From CBDFLD01 sp965249005 (GTDB taxonomy: Bacteria; Acidobacteriota; UBA6911), in assembly GCA_965249005.1 (NCBI GenBank), contig CBDFLD010000021.1, forward strand, positions 310,001 through 374,000: DNA of 64,000 bases, written 5' to 3'. The translations under genes and the position numbers were made by a program. The notes under the pieces were generated by a model. It was given only the letters and a program-made list of their open reading frames with translations. It searched no databases and was not told the DNA's origin. The stretch's first letter is position 1. Each line of letters starts with the position of its first letter. Shown here in pieces: positions 26,346 to 35,595 of this stretch.

Positions 26346-26359
26346 TCGGGCAATTATTG
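26302..26359 (+). repeat. Imperfect 29-bp tandem duplication
   Basis: GTGTGGGATTTGTGATTGGG at 26302 and GTGTGGGGCTTGTGATCGGG at 26331 begin two copies, each followed by CAATTATT and one differing base. The second copy carries the stop codon of the small membrane protein, so an in-frame version of the repeat would have lengthened its helix. Confidence 0.7.
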
Positions 26360-26376
26360 AGGTGAGCCTCAGTGGC

Positions 26377-26405
26377 CCGGCAGGGAAGTGGCGCTTTCTT
26401 GCCGG
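26377..26405 (+). promoter_or_regulatory. Hairpin between the small genes and the primase gene
   Basis: CCGGCAGGGAAG (26377-26388) can pair with CTTTCTTGCCGG (26394-26405) over 12 positions if two G-U pairs are allowed, with a 5-base loop. No T-run follows, so a factor-independent terminator is unlikely. It may limit transcription or protect the upstream mRNA. Confidence 0.4.
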
Positions 26406-26517
26406 ACCTAGGTGGGGGCGGCCCCATACGCTTGTGGCGGAGCGTGATGAGGCGTTGTTGCGATGCAATTCTTTACATTACGTCTGAACGTAGGCTCATG
26501 CAATCAGAAAATCCTCA

Positions 26518-27900
26518 ATGCTCAAGACGGCCCTGATTTACCTCAAAAGGGGATGGAGCATCATACCGCTCCATCCCAGGGAAAAGTCGCCCCCACTAGT
26601 GGGCTGGGACGAATTCAAGCAACGCCGGCCAACTGAAGCCTTGGTAAAGAAGTGGTGGCTGAAGTGGCCCGAAGCCAATATCGGTGTCATTACAGGTGCT
26701 ATCTCCGGGATCGTGGTGTTGGACGTGGACGGTCCTGAGGGGGATCAGTCTCTGAAAGGAAGGGAAATGCCGATTACGCCGCAGAGCACCACCGGCAAGG
26801 GAACACACCACTGGTACCGCTATCCAGGTCACCATGTCAAAGGTAGCGTGCGATTTCTGCCCGGGCTGGATATCCGGGCCGACGGCAACTACGTTCTGGC
26901 TCCCCCTAGCGTGCATCCGAACGGCAGCGAGTACTGTTGGGCCATCTCGCCCGATCGTACCGAGATTGACGAAGTGCCGGGGTGGCTCTTGGCCTTCATC
27001 AAAGGGATCACGGCCGCTGCGCCCACCAGCGTAGATCTTCACGTAGAAGATCAATCCGGAGAAGACTGGTACGAGAAGGCCCTGCTCGGTGTAGAAGCAG
27101 GTGCACGCAACGACACACTGGTCCGGCTGTGCGGAAGGTTCCTTGGGCTTGGTCACACGCCTCGGGAAGTGTGGCGGCTATTGCGAAATTGGAATGCGAT
27201 CAACAAGCCTCCCATTGAAGAAGCTGAGTTCAAACGCAGCGTCTCCTCCATTGTATCGAGAGAGGCGCAGAAGGCGACCGAAGGCTCCGACACCCTTCTG
27301 GTTGCTCCAGATGCGAATCGAGACGCGATTTTAGCAACCATCAATCAGATGTTCGAAGGGATCGAGCTGCGGCAGATCATCAAGTATCTAACTGAGCCTG
27401 CGGTCTATGCGCTGCGGACGAGCGCCGGCGAAGTCAGACTCGGGGGAATTGAGAACCTCATCAGACAAGATCGGCTACGGATGCGAATCGCCGAAAACGA
27501 CGAGCAGATCCTGAAGCGCTTCAAACAAAAAACCTGGGATCAGATCTCAGAGCTGTTGCTCCGGGTATGCGTTGATGTGGAAGTGGCGGAAGAGGTGACC
27601 GACAAGGGAAGGTTGCGATACTGGATCGAGAGCTATCTCGCCGATGATCCGCCGGTTGACGAAGAAAATAAGACTGTGATGGACGTTCCCATGTGCAGGG
27701 AAGGCCATATTTATATGAGCTCCCGTGAGCTGCGCAATTACATTACAAAAAAAATGGATGAGAGCATCACGCCAAAACAGCTTGCCATTGCGCTCAAGGA
27801 GGCCGGATGCAAGAGAGTCACAGTAAAAATTGGCGACAATTCGACAAAGCGTTGGTGGCTCTCTGAATCTATTCTGAAATCTCTCAAGCTCAAAACGTAG
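26518..27900 (+). CDS. Bifunctional DNA primase/polymerase (PrimPol)
   Basis: The 460-residue protein has an archaeo-eukaryotic-type primase-polymerase domain at its N-terminus (about 5-170): GVITG..SGIVVLDVDG with metal-binding D69 and D71, STTGKGTHHWYRYP, and LDIRADGNYVLAPPS with the usual Gly/Tyr pattern. A PriCT-like helical segment follows (GARNDTLVRLCGRFLGLGHT, about 196-250). Such enzymes prime and copy plasmid, phage and integrative-element DNA. The C-terminal third is unassigned and may be a winged helix. It lies 25 bases upstream of the helicase gene. Confidence 0.85.
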   Translation: MLKTALIYLKRGWSIIPLHPREKSPPLVGWDEFKQRRPTEALVKKWWLKWPEANIGVITGAISGIVVLDVDGPEGDQSLKGREMPITPQSTTGKGTHHWYRYPGHHVKGSVRFLPGLDIRADGNYVLAPPSVHPNGSEYCWAISPDRTEIDEVPGWLLAFIKGITAAAPTSVDLHVEDQSGEDWYEKALLGVEAGARNDTLVRLCGRFLGLGHTPREVWRLLRNWNAINKPPIEEAEFKRSVSSIVSREAQKATEGSDTLLVAPDANRDAILATINQMFEGIELRQIIKYLTEPAVYALRTSAGEVRLGGIENLIRQDRLRMRIAENDEQILKRFKQKTWDQISELLLRVCVDVEVAEEVTDKGRLRYWIESYLADDPPVDEENKTVMDVPMCREGHIYMSSRELRNYITKKMDESITPKQLAIALKEAGCKRVTVKIGDNSTKRWWLSESILKSLKLKT

Positions 27901-27925
27901 CACTGGCACTTCGTGAGACGGACCA

Positions 27926-29527
27926 ATGAAAGAATACCGAATTTTCGGGCCACCGGGCACGGGTAAGACCACTTATCTGATACGTCAGATCGAGCATGCG
28001 GTCGAGCGCCACGGCGCGGATGCGGTGATGGTAGCGAGCTTCACGCGCGCTGCGGCACATGAGCTTGTCCGCAGACAGGAGTCTGAGCTCCGGGGCAATA
28101 TCGGTACGCTTCATTCGATCTGCTATCACGCTCTCGGCTGCCCAGAGATTGTAGAGACAAGGAAGTATTTGAAGGAGTGGAATCAATACAAGCCGGAGTT
28201 TGCACTTTCTCTTTCGGACAAAAGCATTGATGAGGACAGTGGTGAAATCACAGCTGCGACCCGCGGCGATGAAATTTTTTCCTTATACCAGAAATGTCGC
28301 GCGTTGCGGATCGCCGAGTGGCCTGGCCTTGTAGAGAGCTTTCATAATAGCTGGCGCCAATTCAAACAAGAAACCAACACGATCGACTTCACGGACATGA
28401 TCGAGCGGGCGCTCTTTGATCTCGAGTCTGCCCCGGGGAGCCCGAGCATCGGCTTTTTTGATGAGTGCCAGGATTTCAGCCGCCTGGAGTTGGATTTGGT
28501 GCGCAAGTGGGCAGGCCACATGGAGTGGGTGATGCTTGCCGGCGACGAAGATCAGTGCATCTATGGCTTCAAGGGATCCAGTCCAAAGACATTTCTCAGT
28601 CCGTCGCTACCCGAGGATCAGATCCGGGTACTGGGTCAGAGCTACCGGGTGCCGCGCCGAATACACCGCATGGCCTCTCGGTGGGTAGAGCAAGTATCCG
28701 AACGCTATCCGAAGCCCTACGCTGCGCGAGACGCTGAGGGTGAGGTTGAAAGATCAAGCGCTCACTACAAATATCCGAACATCTTGATACGGCGCATTGA
28801 GGAGTATCTCAAAGAAAACAAGACCATCATGATTCTGGCCTCTTGCAGCTATATGCTCGGGCCTCTGATGAAGACTTTAAAAGAGTATGGCTTGCCTTTT
28901 CATAATCCCTATCGCCGCCGCCGTGGGGACTGGAACCCACTGGAGGCTCGATCGAAAAAGCCCTCACTCTCGAGCAGGTTGTGCGCGTTTCTAAGTGTCA
29001 AGAAAAACGATGGTCGCTGGCGGGCCGCAGACTTCGCCGCCTGGGCCGAAGTAATGATTGGGAAGGGTGTATTCTGCGGGCATGCCAAAAAAGAGATCGC
29101 GTTTGTCTGCGAGAATGTCCATGAGTTCGTTTCCGACAGTGACATTCTACGATGGTTCGAGCCCGATGCACTCACGTTTGCCGTATCAGGTAACATCGAT
29201 TGGCTTGAAAAGAATCTCTTGGCGGCAAAGCGCAAGTCCATGAAATACCCCTTGGCCATTGCTCGAGGATATGGTGAGTCAGCGCTGAGCAAACAGCCCG
29301 GAATCATTGTTGGAACGATCCATAGCGTAAAAGGCGGCGAAGCCGACGTCGTCATTCTGTTTCCGGATATGTCTGGCTCAGGCGACATGGCTTGGCGTCG
29401 CTCGGGCGAAGAAAGAGACGCCATTGTAAGAATGTTTTATGTAGCGCTGACGCGGGCACGCGAGAGTCTCTTGCTGTGTCGGGCGGCGACGAGTAACAGT
29501 ATTTCCAGCTTTGCGAGGTATCTATGA
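27926..29527 (+). CDS. UvrD/Rep-like superfamily 1 helicase
   Basis: The 533-residue protein has the SF1 helicase motifs: Walker A GPPGTGKTT at residues 8-16, Ia SFTRAAAHEL, II DECQD at 179-183, III GDEDQCIYGFKG, IV GQSYRVPRRIH, V GTIHSVKGGEADVVIL and VI VRMFYVALTRARESLLL. It is shorter than cellular UvrD (about 720) and lacks much of the 1B and 2B domains. It probably unwinds DNA for replication by the neighbouring PrimPol. Its stop overlaps the next gene by 4 bases (ATGA). Confidence 0.88.
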   Translation: MKEYRIFGPPGTGKTTYLIRQIEHAVERHGADAVMVASFTRAAAHELVRRQESELRGNIGTLHSICYHALGCPEIVETRKYLKEWNQYKPEFALSLSDKSIDEDSGEITAATRGDEIFSLYQKCRALRIAEWPGLVESFHNSWRQFKQETNTIDFTDMIERALFDLESAPGSPSIGFFDECQDFSRLELDLVRKWAGHMEWVMLAGDEDQCIYGFKGSSPKTFLSPSLPEDQIRVLGQSYRVPRRIHRMASRWVEQVSERYPKPYAARDAEGEVERSSAHYKYPNILIRRIEEYLKENKTIMILASCSYMLGPLMKTLKEYGLPFHNPYRRRRGDWNPLEARSKKPSLSSRLCAFLSVKKNDGRWRAADFAAWAEVMIGKGVFCGHAKKEIAFVCENVHEFVSDSDILRWFEPDALTFAVSGNIDWLEKNLLAAKRKSMKYPLAIARGYGESALSKQPGIIVGTIHSVKGGEADVVILFPDMSGSGDMAWRRSGEERDAIVRMFYVALTRARESLLLCRAATSNSISSFARYL

Positions 29528-29811
29528 ACGGACACCCAATACGATTTGAACCCATTCCTGAGCAGCGGCTACTTAAGATCGGCCAGGCTGCAACTTATTT
29601 GGGCCTGACGGCTGCGACGTTACGAGGGCTAACCGATGCGGGGCAATTGCCCTGTAAGATGTTTTCGGGCAAACGCATGTTTATTCTCGAGGATCTCAAC
29701 GCCTGGATCGACTCGCGAGCTGACTGGATCAAAGACGGCCATAAGTACAAGACTATCATTGGGCCGAAGCTGCGGAAAGTTAGAGCAACACGGAGCACTG
29801 GCACTGCGTGA
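29524..29811 (+). CDS. HTH/excisionase-like DNA-binding protein
   Basis: The 95-residue protein carries a helix-turn-helix of the excisionase/MerR type (LLKIGQAATYLGLTAATLRGLTDAGQLPCKMF, then KRMFILEDLNAWIDSR). It overlaps the helicase stop by 4 bases and its own stop lies 12 bases before the recombinase start. In integrative elements such a protein just before the integrase usually directs excision. Assignment as Xis is by position and fold, not by sequence identity. Confidence 0.75.
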   Translation: MNGHPIRFEPIPEQRLLKIGQAATYLGLTAATLRGLTDAGQLPCKMFSGKRMFILEDLNAWIDSRADWIKDGHKYKTIIGPKLRKVRATRSTGTA

Positions 29812-29822
29812 GGAGTAGCACT

Positions 29823-30938
29823 ATGGGAATCGGACGCATCAAAGATCGAAACGGAAGCGAGCGCATCGTAGTCTCAAAATACTGGCCCGAGGGGGCAGGG
29901 CGCGTCCGGCGCTACGTGCCGAATCTTACGATTGCCAAAAAGCTCATGGCCAGAATCGAGGAAGCGATAGCGATGGGTACGTGGCGCGAGCTAAAGGAAG
30001 AGCTCGAGCATGGGGCCAAGGAGATTCTTACGATCAAAAAGTTTTCAGATCGGTTTCTGTATGAATACTGCAAGCCGAGAATGCGAACCTGGTCTCGGTA
30101 CGAACTCTGCTTCAAATATCTCAATCGTGATCTTGGCACGATTGCAATGGCCGACTTTCGACGAGCCGATCTTTACCAATACGCGGAGCGGCGCGCAAAG
30201 GAACACTCACTAGTGCTGCCAACCAAGCGCATTGCCTCCCACACGGTAAACCGAGAGATTGCCGCACTGAAAAAGATGTTCACCTGGGCCGTGGAAGTTG
30301 GCGTGATGGAGGCTCACCCATTGGTGCGGTTTCAATTGCTACCTGTTCAAGAGATCCCCAAACGCATCCCAACGCTTGCTCAGGTCTACCGGGTGATTGA
30401 CTGCACGCAGCAGATCGACCTGGTAGTAGGTGCAGTGGTGGCGATGGTGGCCGAGACGGCGATCCGCAAGCAAGAAGCACTCTGGATGGAGTGGGATCAG
30501 ATAGATTTCAAACAAAGACTCTTAACTGTTTCTGGCCGGACAAAAAACCGTAAGCCGCGCTACATCCCGCTCTCGGATCTAGCGATAGAATGGTGTCTCG
30601 CGCTCGTCCGATATGTTCATACACCCTACGTTTTCGTCAATCCCAGGACGCGGCAGCGCTGGGCCAACCCTGAGAAGAAACTACGTCAGGGTCGACGCAG
30701 TGCAAACCTACCATGGGTGGCGCTTCACACGCTCCGGCACTTCAGAATCAGCCAATGGGTGCGGCAAGGAATCGACATCAGGACCGTGAAGGAGTTTGCC
30801 GGCCACGACGACATCTCGACCACAATGGGCTACATGCATCTTTTCGAGGGGCATGCAATAGCCTCGGTGAGGGAGGCCCAGGCGGCCGAGAAACTAGAAC
30901 GCGAGAAACTAGAACGCGAGAAACTAGCCCTAATGTGA
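29823..30938 (+). CDS. Tyrosine recombinase / integrase of the mobile module
   Basis: The ATG at 29823 has GAGGAG at 29811-29816 and is preferred over the GTG at 29808, giving 371 residues. Catalytic residues are visible: R215 (AIRKQEAL), H302 and R305 (HTLRHFR), H328 (AGHDD) and Y337 (MGYMHL). The N-terminal part has a SAM-like core-binding domain (about 60-140). The last residues are EKLEREKLEREKLALM, from a 15-bp repeat. The gene ends about 590 bases from the 3' end of tRNA-Arg(CCG), on the side expected for integration at a tRNA 3' end. Confidence 0.9.
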   Translation: MGIGRIKDRNGSERIVVSKYWPEGAGRVRRYVPNLTIAKKLMARIEEAIAMGTWRELKEELEHGAKEILTIKKFSDRFLYEYCKPRMRTWSRYELCFKYLNRDLGTIAMADFRRADLYQYAERRAKEHSLVLPTKRIASHTVNREIAALKKMFTWAVEVGVMEAHPLVRFQLLPVQEIPKRIPTLAQVYRVIDCTQQIDLVVGAVVAMVAETAIRKQEALWMEWDQIDFKQRLLTVSGRTKNRKPRYIPLSDLAIEWCLALVRYVHTPYVFVNPRTRQRWANPEKKLRQGRRSANLPWVALHTLRHFRISQWVRQGIDIRTVKEFAGHDDISTTMGYMHLFEGHAIASVREAQAAEKLEREKLEREKLALM

Positions 30939-31168
30939 CATTTCTGCGGGGCCTGATGCCCGTGGAGCCCAATCATTATTGCCTTCTCGCCTCGATGGGC
31001 GCAGGAACATAAGCCAACCATTGGTGAGTAGACCGAATTGCGATACGTCGTCTTTGGGGCCCGTTGGGCCTGGGATTTCGCAATATTGGACGATGTCATG
31101 AATGTCACATCAGGGCTAGCTAGAACATAAAATCTGACTGCGGAGGAAGCTGATAAACGGAGAAAGCG
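30939..31168. other. Spacer after the integrase
   Basis: These 230 bases hold a small hairpin GGCCCGTTGGGCC near 31060 and no open frame that I would support. The sequence GGAGGAAGC near 31141 is too far from the next ATG to serve as its ribosome site. Confidence 0.35.
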
Positions 31169-31516
31169 ATGGAAGAGAAAAACGAACAGATAAGGTTCCC
31201 ATTGACTGAGACTGAAAAGGAAAGGTTGCTTGGGGATTTTGCAGATCCAGGTTGGCGCATCGGTAGAATGCACAAAGTCTTCGGAAAAGACAGCGATCAC
31301 AAATGCGGGGATTGCAGGCATTTCTGGAAAAAGTACATGACCGCCCAATCACTCCATCCTCACTATCGGTGCGCTCTGTATGGCGACGGCACTTGTAAAT
31401 ACGCCGATTGGGAAGAAGAGTGGGACGCCTGTGGGAGATTTTTAGAGATTTCGGCGATTTCAAACAGGAGACAAATAGGCAACAGCGAAAAAGAGCAAAA
31501 TGGCAATTCTCTGTAA
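31169..31516 (+). CDS. Cys/His-containing hypothetical protein
   Basis: The 115-residue product has CGDCRHFWKK, HPHYRCALYGDGTCKYADW and WDACGRFLE, cysteines spaced as in small zinc-ribbon proteins. Charged N-terminus, no membrane segment. It lies between the integrase and tRNA-Arg(CCG) and could belong to the mobile module or to the host. AACGGAG at 31155-31161 is a plausible ribosome site. No family name is known to me. Confidence 0.5.
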   Translation: MEEKNEQIRFPLTETEKERLLGDFADPGWRIGRMHKVFGKDSDHKCGDCRHFWKKYMTAQSLHPHYRCALYGDGTCKYADWEEEWDACGRFLEISAISNRRQIGNSEKEQNGNSL

Positions 31517-31530
31517 GTTATTGAAAAGAT

Positions 31531-31608
31531 TGGTACGCCTGGCAGGGTTCGAACCTGCGACCTTCGGTTCCGGAGACCGACGCTCTAATCCAACTGAGCT
31601 ACAGGCGC
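31531..31608 (-). tRNA. tRNA-Arg (anticodon CCG)
   Basis: On the minus strand the acceptor arm GCGCCTG pairs with CAGGCGT. The D-arm TAGCTCAGTTGG, anticodon loop CTCCGGA (anticodon CCG, reads codon CGG) and T-arm GGTTCGAACC are all standard. CCA is encoded at the 3' end (31533-31531). The 3' end faces the integrase module, so it is a candidate attachment site. Confidence 0.95.
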
Positions 31609-31758
31609 ACATTGTGTGAGGCGACCTAGCGGAAACGTAGAGTAGCATGCGGGCCTCAGAGATGTCCATACGCGCCGCTGGTGATCTGGGGTTTGCGTCC
31701 ATCGGCTGCGATCCTTCGTTGACCGTACCCTGCCCATGAGAGGTATTTGGGGGGGCGT

Positions 31759-32859
31759 CTAAGCTCGGGCAACGGGCGGTGACCGAGGTATTCTAGCCAA
31801 GGCTTCTGAAACAATCGAATGCCGGTACCTTGCCATCTTCGCTCTGCCGTAGTCTTTTTCGGCCAGATGACCGTTGTGCGCACGGCACATCAGAACGATG
31901 TTGTCTGCGCTGTGACCCCCACCAAGAGCGAAAGGTCGTCGGTGATGAAACTCTAGCCGGTGACGCTCCGCGCAGCGGCGGCCGCGTTTGTTTACGAAGG
32001 TGCAGCGGTTCGCATCCCGCCTCTGAACAGCACGCTTGACTGGAGCAGGAACGTAACGAGTGGAGGGCGATACATCCGTCTCCTTGATGCTCCTACGAGG
32101 TTGTTCCGTCTTTCCATATCGCTTGGCTTCGATTCGCGCGAGCTTTTCGGTTACTGCAGACTCGATGACCGCGGCGAGATCCGCAGATCGAGTGAGAGCA
32201 CGAAGCCGTTGAAGCTGCTCGTGAAGCTCCGCACTTGCTGTGAATTGAATCTTGTAACGCGCCGGCGCCAGCGGTTCGACTGGTTTCACAGGTTGGCCAA
32301 CCGGAATCGGCGCAACCTCAGAGCCTACTTGGTCCGGACCAAGTAGGGTTTTGTCCGGTTTGGTCGGAAGCGCTGTTCTAAGCAGGGGCGTGGACTTTCG
32401 CATAGGTAGCTTGCGCACCACAGTGGGAACATGTGGTCGAGGCGCAATCTCTGCAATGAGCATTTCGATCTGACGTTTTGACTTGTGCGCTGCACGAGTC
32501 AGAACTGTTTCTCGATTAGATTCGGTGAGGTGTGGAGCGAGCTTCGCGATGCCGCTGAGGTGAAGCTGACCATTGCGGAGCATCTCGAGAAGCACGGGAT
32601 GCTTCCGCGTCGCCCGGGCCACGGCGATACGAAGATACGCCTCCCACTCGGACAGATGAAGCACGTCAGTGCAATAGCAAAACATGGAAGAACAGGCTTG
32701 GCTTGCATAAAGCCGGCGCGAGTCTACTTCCCCGATATGAGCCACGAGCTCGGACTCGACACGGCGCGATTGATGCAGAAGCTCCGACAATCGTCGAAGC
32801 AGCTCGTCGTCTGACAGTTTCTTGGATGGAATTGTTTTGTACTGAGGTGTAGGTGCCAT
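31759..32859 (-). CDS. HNH endonuclease-domain protein
   Basis: The 366-residue protein has a helical N-terminal half (SELLHQSRRVESELVAHIGEVD; repeated RATRKHPVLLEMLRNG style helices) and a C-terminal HNH nuclease domain: VKRAVQRRDANRCTFV, RRCAERHRLEFHHRRPFALGG and ADNIVLMCRAHN. These are the His-His/Asn metal-finger residues. Proteins of this architecture are common and often tied to mobile DNA, but their targets are usually unknown. It is convergent with the Cys-rich gene, with the tRNA between. Confidence 0.8.
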   Translation of the reverse strand: MAPTPQYKTIPSKKLSDDELLRRLSELLHQSRRVESELVAHIGEVDSRRLYASQACSSMFCYCTDVLHLSEWEAYLRIAVARATRKHPVLLEMLRNGQLHLSGIAKLAPHLTESNRETVLTRAAHKSKRQIEMLIAEIAPRPHVPTVVRKLPMRKSTPLLRTALPTKPDKTLLGPDQVGSEVAPIPVGQPVKPVEPLAPARYKIQFTASAELHEQLQRLRALTRSADLAAVIESAVTEKLARIEAKRYGKTEQPRRSIKETDVSPSTRYVPAPVKRAVQRRDANRCTFVNKRGRRCAERHRLEFHHRRPFALGGGHSADNIVLMCRAHNGHLAEKDYGRAKMARYRHSIVSEALARIPRSPPVARA

Positions 32860-33105
32860 GTTGATTTATACCATGGACTTTTTGGGTGCCCACAGATCGC
32901 CTGTTCCGTGCGCAAAAGCGACGAGATGACCCTCAATGCCCCGCGAGAGGATTGACCCCCCAGACGTGGCTCTCACGAGTCGAAACGACAGATCTAGACG
33001 ACGTCTGCGCTTCGTTTCGGTCACGAGCGTGAAGAGTTGTCAAGAGGGGAAAACGACTTTCTTAATTCTTTTTTTACATCTGGCCCAAGTCAACATCATG
33101 TTCGC

Positions 33106-33267
33106 TAATGATCGCTCTTGCGTCCGAGTGCGCTTGCTGCTTCGTTCATCCGCTCTTCAAGTTCTCGGACGCGCCGCTCGACTATTCCGGCAGCCAAAGG
33201 GAACCATCTCGATCCTGTATGAGCTCTTCGATATGATACCCTGCATAGTACGATTGAAAGCAATCAT
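33106..33267 (-). pseudogene. Possible frameshifted gene fragment
   Basis: On the minus strand a start-less frame reads DDCFQSYYAGYHIEELIQDR then DGSLWLPE and a stop; adding one A in GGAATAGTC continues it as IVERRVRELEERMNEAASAL to a stop near 33106. Both parts look protein-like and the second is helical, but no family is recognised. The rest of 32860-33285 shows nothing else I can support. Confidence 0.25.
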
Positions 33268-33285
33268 CATTCTCGGGTCTCCCCC

Positions 33286-35451
33286 ATGATTAGAAGAACA
33301 TCGCGGAAACGGTCAAGCGTTTTCCTAACGGCTGCTGTCTCCCTGTGGTTTCAAACCGCACGGGCAGCCGAGCCCCAGATTCGCTCGGCAGGGAATGAGG
33401 ATGAAGGTTTCCCTCGGATCGACATCGTTCAGCAGGATTCGATGATCCGTGTTACGTGGCCCATGGATACCAAACGTCGCGGGCGGATGACGTTCGATCT
33501 CGCGGCCGACGAGCCGCTGATTCAATCCATTGCTGTTTCGCGCGGCTCCGGAGCGCCGTTTCGGTCGATTGCGGATTCTGTTGATCCTGTCGTTTCGCTT
33601 CGTGTGGGAAAGCGAGATCTCCAAAGGCGTGGCGGCTGGACGATTTTCTTTGACCGCATGCAGCAAAAGCCAAGCAAGGTCTTCCACGCGCGCATGGGAA
33701 AAAAGAGCCCTGTTGTCTCGCAAAAAGAGAGTCGGGCGAGATTGACGTTTGGTGATGTCTCGGCGGGACCCTTTTTCGGAGAGATCCGCTGGACATTTTT
33801 CGCGGGTAGCGCCTTCGTGCTCCAGGAAGCCGTGCTGCAAACAAACCAAGACGCGGCCGCATATCTATACGACACGGGGCTCGTCTTTCGAGATACAGTG
33901 CCCAATGAGATGGCGTGGCGCGATCCACTGGGTAATTCCCAGCTTGAATCGGCCGGGTCGCTCGAGACTGCCAGGCGACTGGCGGTGGGCGGCCGAACGA
34001 TTTGTGCGGAGTTCGAATACGGTTCCATCGCTCTTTTTCCCCCGCCGCATCGTTATTTCTATCCACTCGACTTCTCCGACAACCTCGCGAATATCTGGGT
34101 CGGTCCGGACTACGAGGGCCAGTCTCGGTTCGGTTTTGGCATTCGGCACGACCCGCGTGGAGACGATCGGTTCGTGCCCTGGTTCAACGCACCGCCAGGC
34201 ACGTCGCAAGAGTTGGGGCTTTTCCTGTTTCTGTCCGATGGCTCTGCGGAACAAGCGCTCAAAGGGGTCGCAGGATTGACCAGAAATGACCGGTTTGCCG
34301 CGCTCCCCGGCCATATCGTTTTTACGAGCCACTACCACGTCGAGCATACGCGCGAGCTGTTGAACGCACAGACGGATGAAACGCGCGGCGGCGCGGAAAT
34401 AGCGGCCCGATTGCCGTCCGGCCAGACATATCAGATTCCCGAGCGTTTGCAGAATCCGGGCTTCGTTCGAACTTTTCGTGACATGGGTGTCGACGTCGCA
34501 CACCTGGCTGAGTTTCATTCTCGTGAAACTCCGAGCATGCCAACCAGCGAGAGGGTGCGGCGCCTGGAACTGCTGCATGCTGAGTGCAAGCGGCTCAGCG
34601 GCGACGATTTCCTGCTGTTGCCCGGCGAGGAACCCAACGTTCATCTTGGCGGGCACTGGATCAGCTTCTTCCCGAAACCCGTTTACTGGGTGCTCCACCG
34701 CGCGGCAGGGACGCCGTTCGTCACCGATCATCCACGATTCGGCAAAGTCTATCACGTTGGCGACGAGGCGGATGTCCTGCGGCTGCTAGAAGCTGAACGT
34801 GGCTTGGCGTGGACGGCGCATCCGCGCATCAAGAGCTCGACAGGCTTTCCCGACCGCTATCGCCAGCGATCGTTTTTCACCTCGGAGCGGTTCCTCGGCG
34901 CAGCCTGGAAAGCAATGCCGGCAGACCTTTCGCAGCCGCGTCTCGGCTCGCGCGTGCTGGATCTGTTGGACGATATGTCGAACTGGGGCGAGCCGAAGTA
35001 CGTTGTCGGCGAGGTGGACGTTTTCGCGATCGAACCGGATCATGAGCTGTTTGGTCACATGAATGTGAATTACCTGCGCCTGGAAAAGTTTCCTCGTTTT
35101 GAGAACGGTTGGCGTTCCATACTCGATGCCCTACGTGGCGGACGGTTCTTCGTAACGACGGGCGAGGTGCTGATAAGTGAATTTAGCGTGAACGGCCACG
35201 AATCGGGTGAAGTCGCACCACTGCCGGGAGGCGGCAAATCACAGGTTCGGCTGGATCTGAACTGGACGTTTCCGTTGGCCTTTGCGGAAATCATCAGCGG
35301 AGACGGTCGCGGGACGAAACGCAAGCGAGTCGAGCTTTCCGCGACCGGGGCGTTCGGAGAAGATTCGTTGAGCATCGACGCTGACCTGATCGGGCAGCGC
35401 TGGGTTCGAGTGGAAGTATGGGACATTGCAACAAACGGTGCGTTCACGTAA
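33286..35451 (+). CDS. CehA/McbA-type (PHP-like) secreted metallohydrolase-like protein
   Basis: The 721-residue protein has a Sec signal (SSVFLTAAVSLWFQTARAAE). The C-terminal half resembles the CehA/McbA metallohydrolase family: FTSHYHVEHT (about 345-354), DVAHLAEFHS, LLPGEEPNVHLGGHW and the tail RVEVWDIATNGAFT. Some His/Asp ligands of the PHP site appear altered. The TAA at 35449-35451 is followed in frame by CCC GTC TGG CTG GAG AAT CAG TGA; family members usually end AFTQPVW, so the stop probably arose from CAA and removes about eight residues. Substrate unknown. Confidence 0.72.
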   Translation: MIRRTSRKRSSVFLTAAVSLWFQTARAAEPQIRSAGNEDEGFPRIDIVQQDSMIRVTWPMDTKRRGRMTFDLAADEPLIQSIAVSRGSGAPFRSIADSVDPVVSLRVGKRDLQRRGGWTIFFDRMQQKPSKVFHARMGKKSPVVSQKESRARLTFGDVSAGPFFGEIRWTFFAGSAFVLQEAVLQTNQDAAAYLYDTGLVFRDTVPNEMAWRDPLGNSQLESAGSLETARRLAVGGRTICAEFEYGSIALFPPPHRYFYPLDFSDNLANIWVGPDYEGQSRFGFGIRHDPRGDDRFVPWFNAPPGTSQELGLFLFLSDGSAEQALKGVAGLTRNDRFAALPGHIVFTSHYHVEHTRELLNAQTDETRGGAEIAARLPSGQTYQIPERLQNPGFVRTFRDMGVDVAHLAEFHSRETPSMPTSERVRRLELLHAECKRLSGDDFLLLPGEEPNVHLGGHWISFFPKPVYWVLHRAAGTPFVTDHPRFGKVYHVGDEADVLRLLEAERGLAWTAHPRIKSSTGFPDRYRQRSFFTSERFLGAAWKAMPADLSQPRLGSRVLDLLDDMSNWGEPKYVVGEVDVFAIEPDHELFGHMNVNYLRLEKFPRFENGWRSILDALRGGRFFVTTGEVLISEFSVNGHESGEVAPLPGGGKSQVRLDLNWTFPLAFAEIISGDGRGTKRKRVELSATGAFGEDSLSIDADLIGQRWVRVEVWDIATNGAFT

Positions 35452-35595
35452 CCCGTCTGGCTGGAGAATCAGTGAGCCAGGGATCTACAACTACCAGTGG
35501 CGGTCCTTCTCTGATTTCCGCTTGTACCTTGTGCGGGCAACTGGGACACTGTGCTGGTCGGTGCACTCCTTGTTTAGCTACGGGAACGACGAGCC

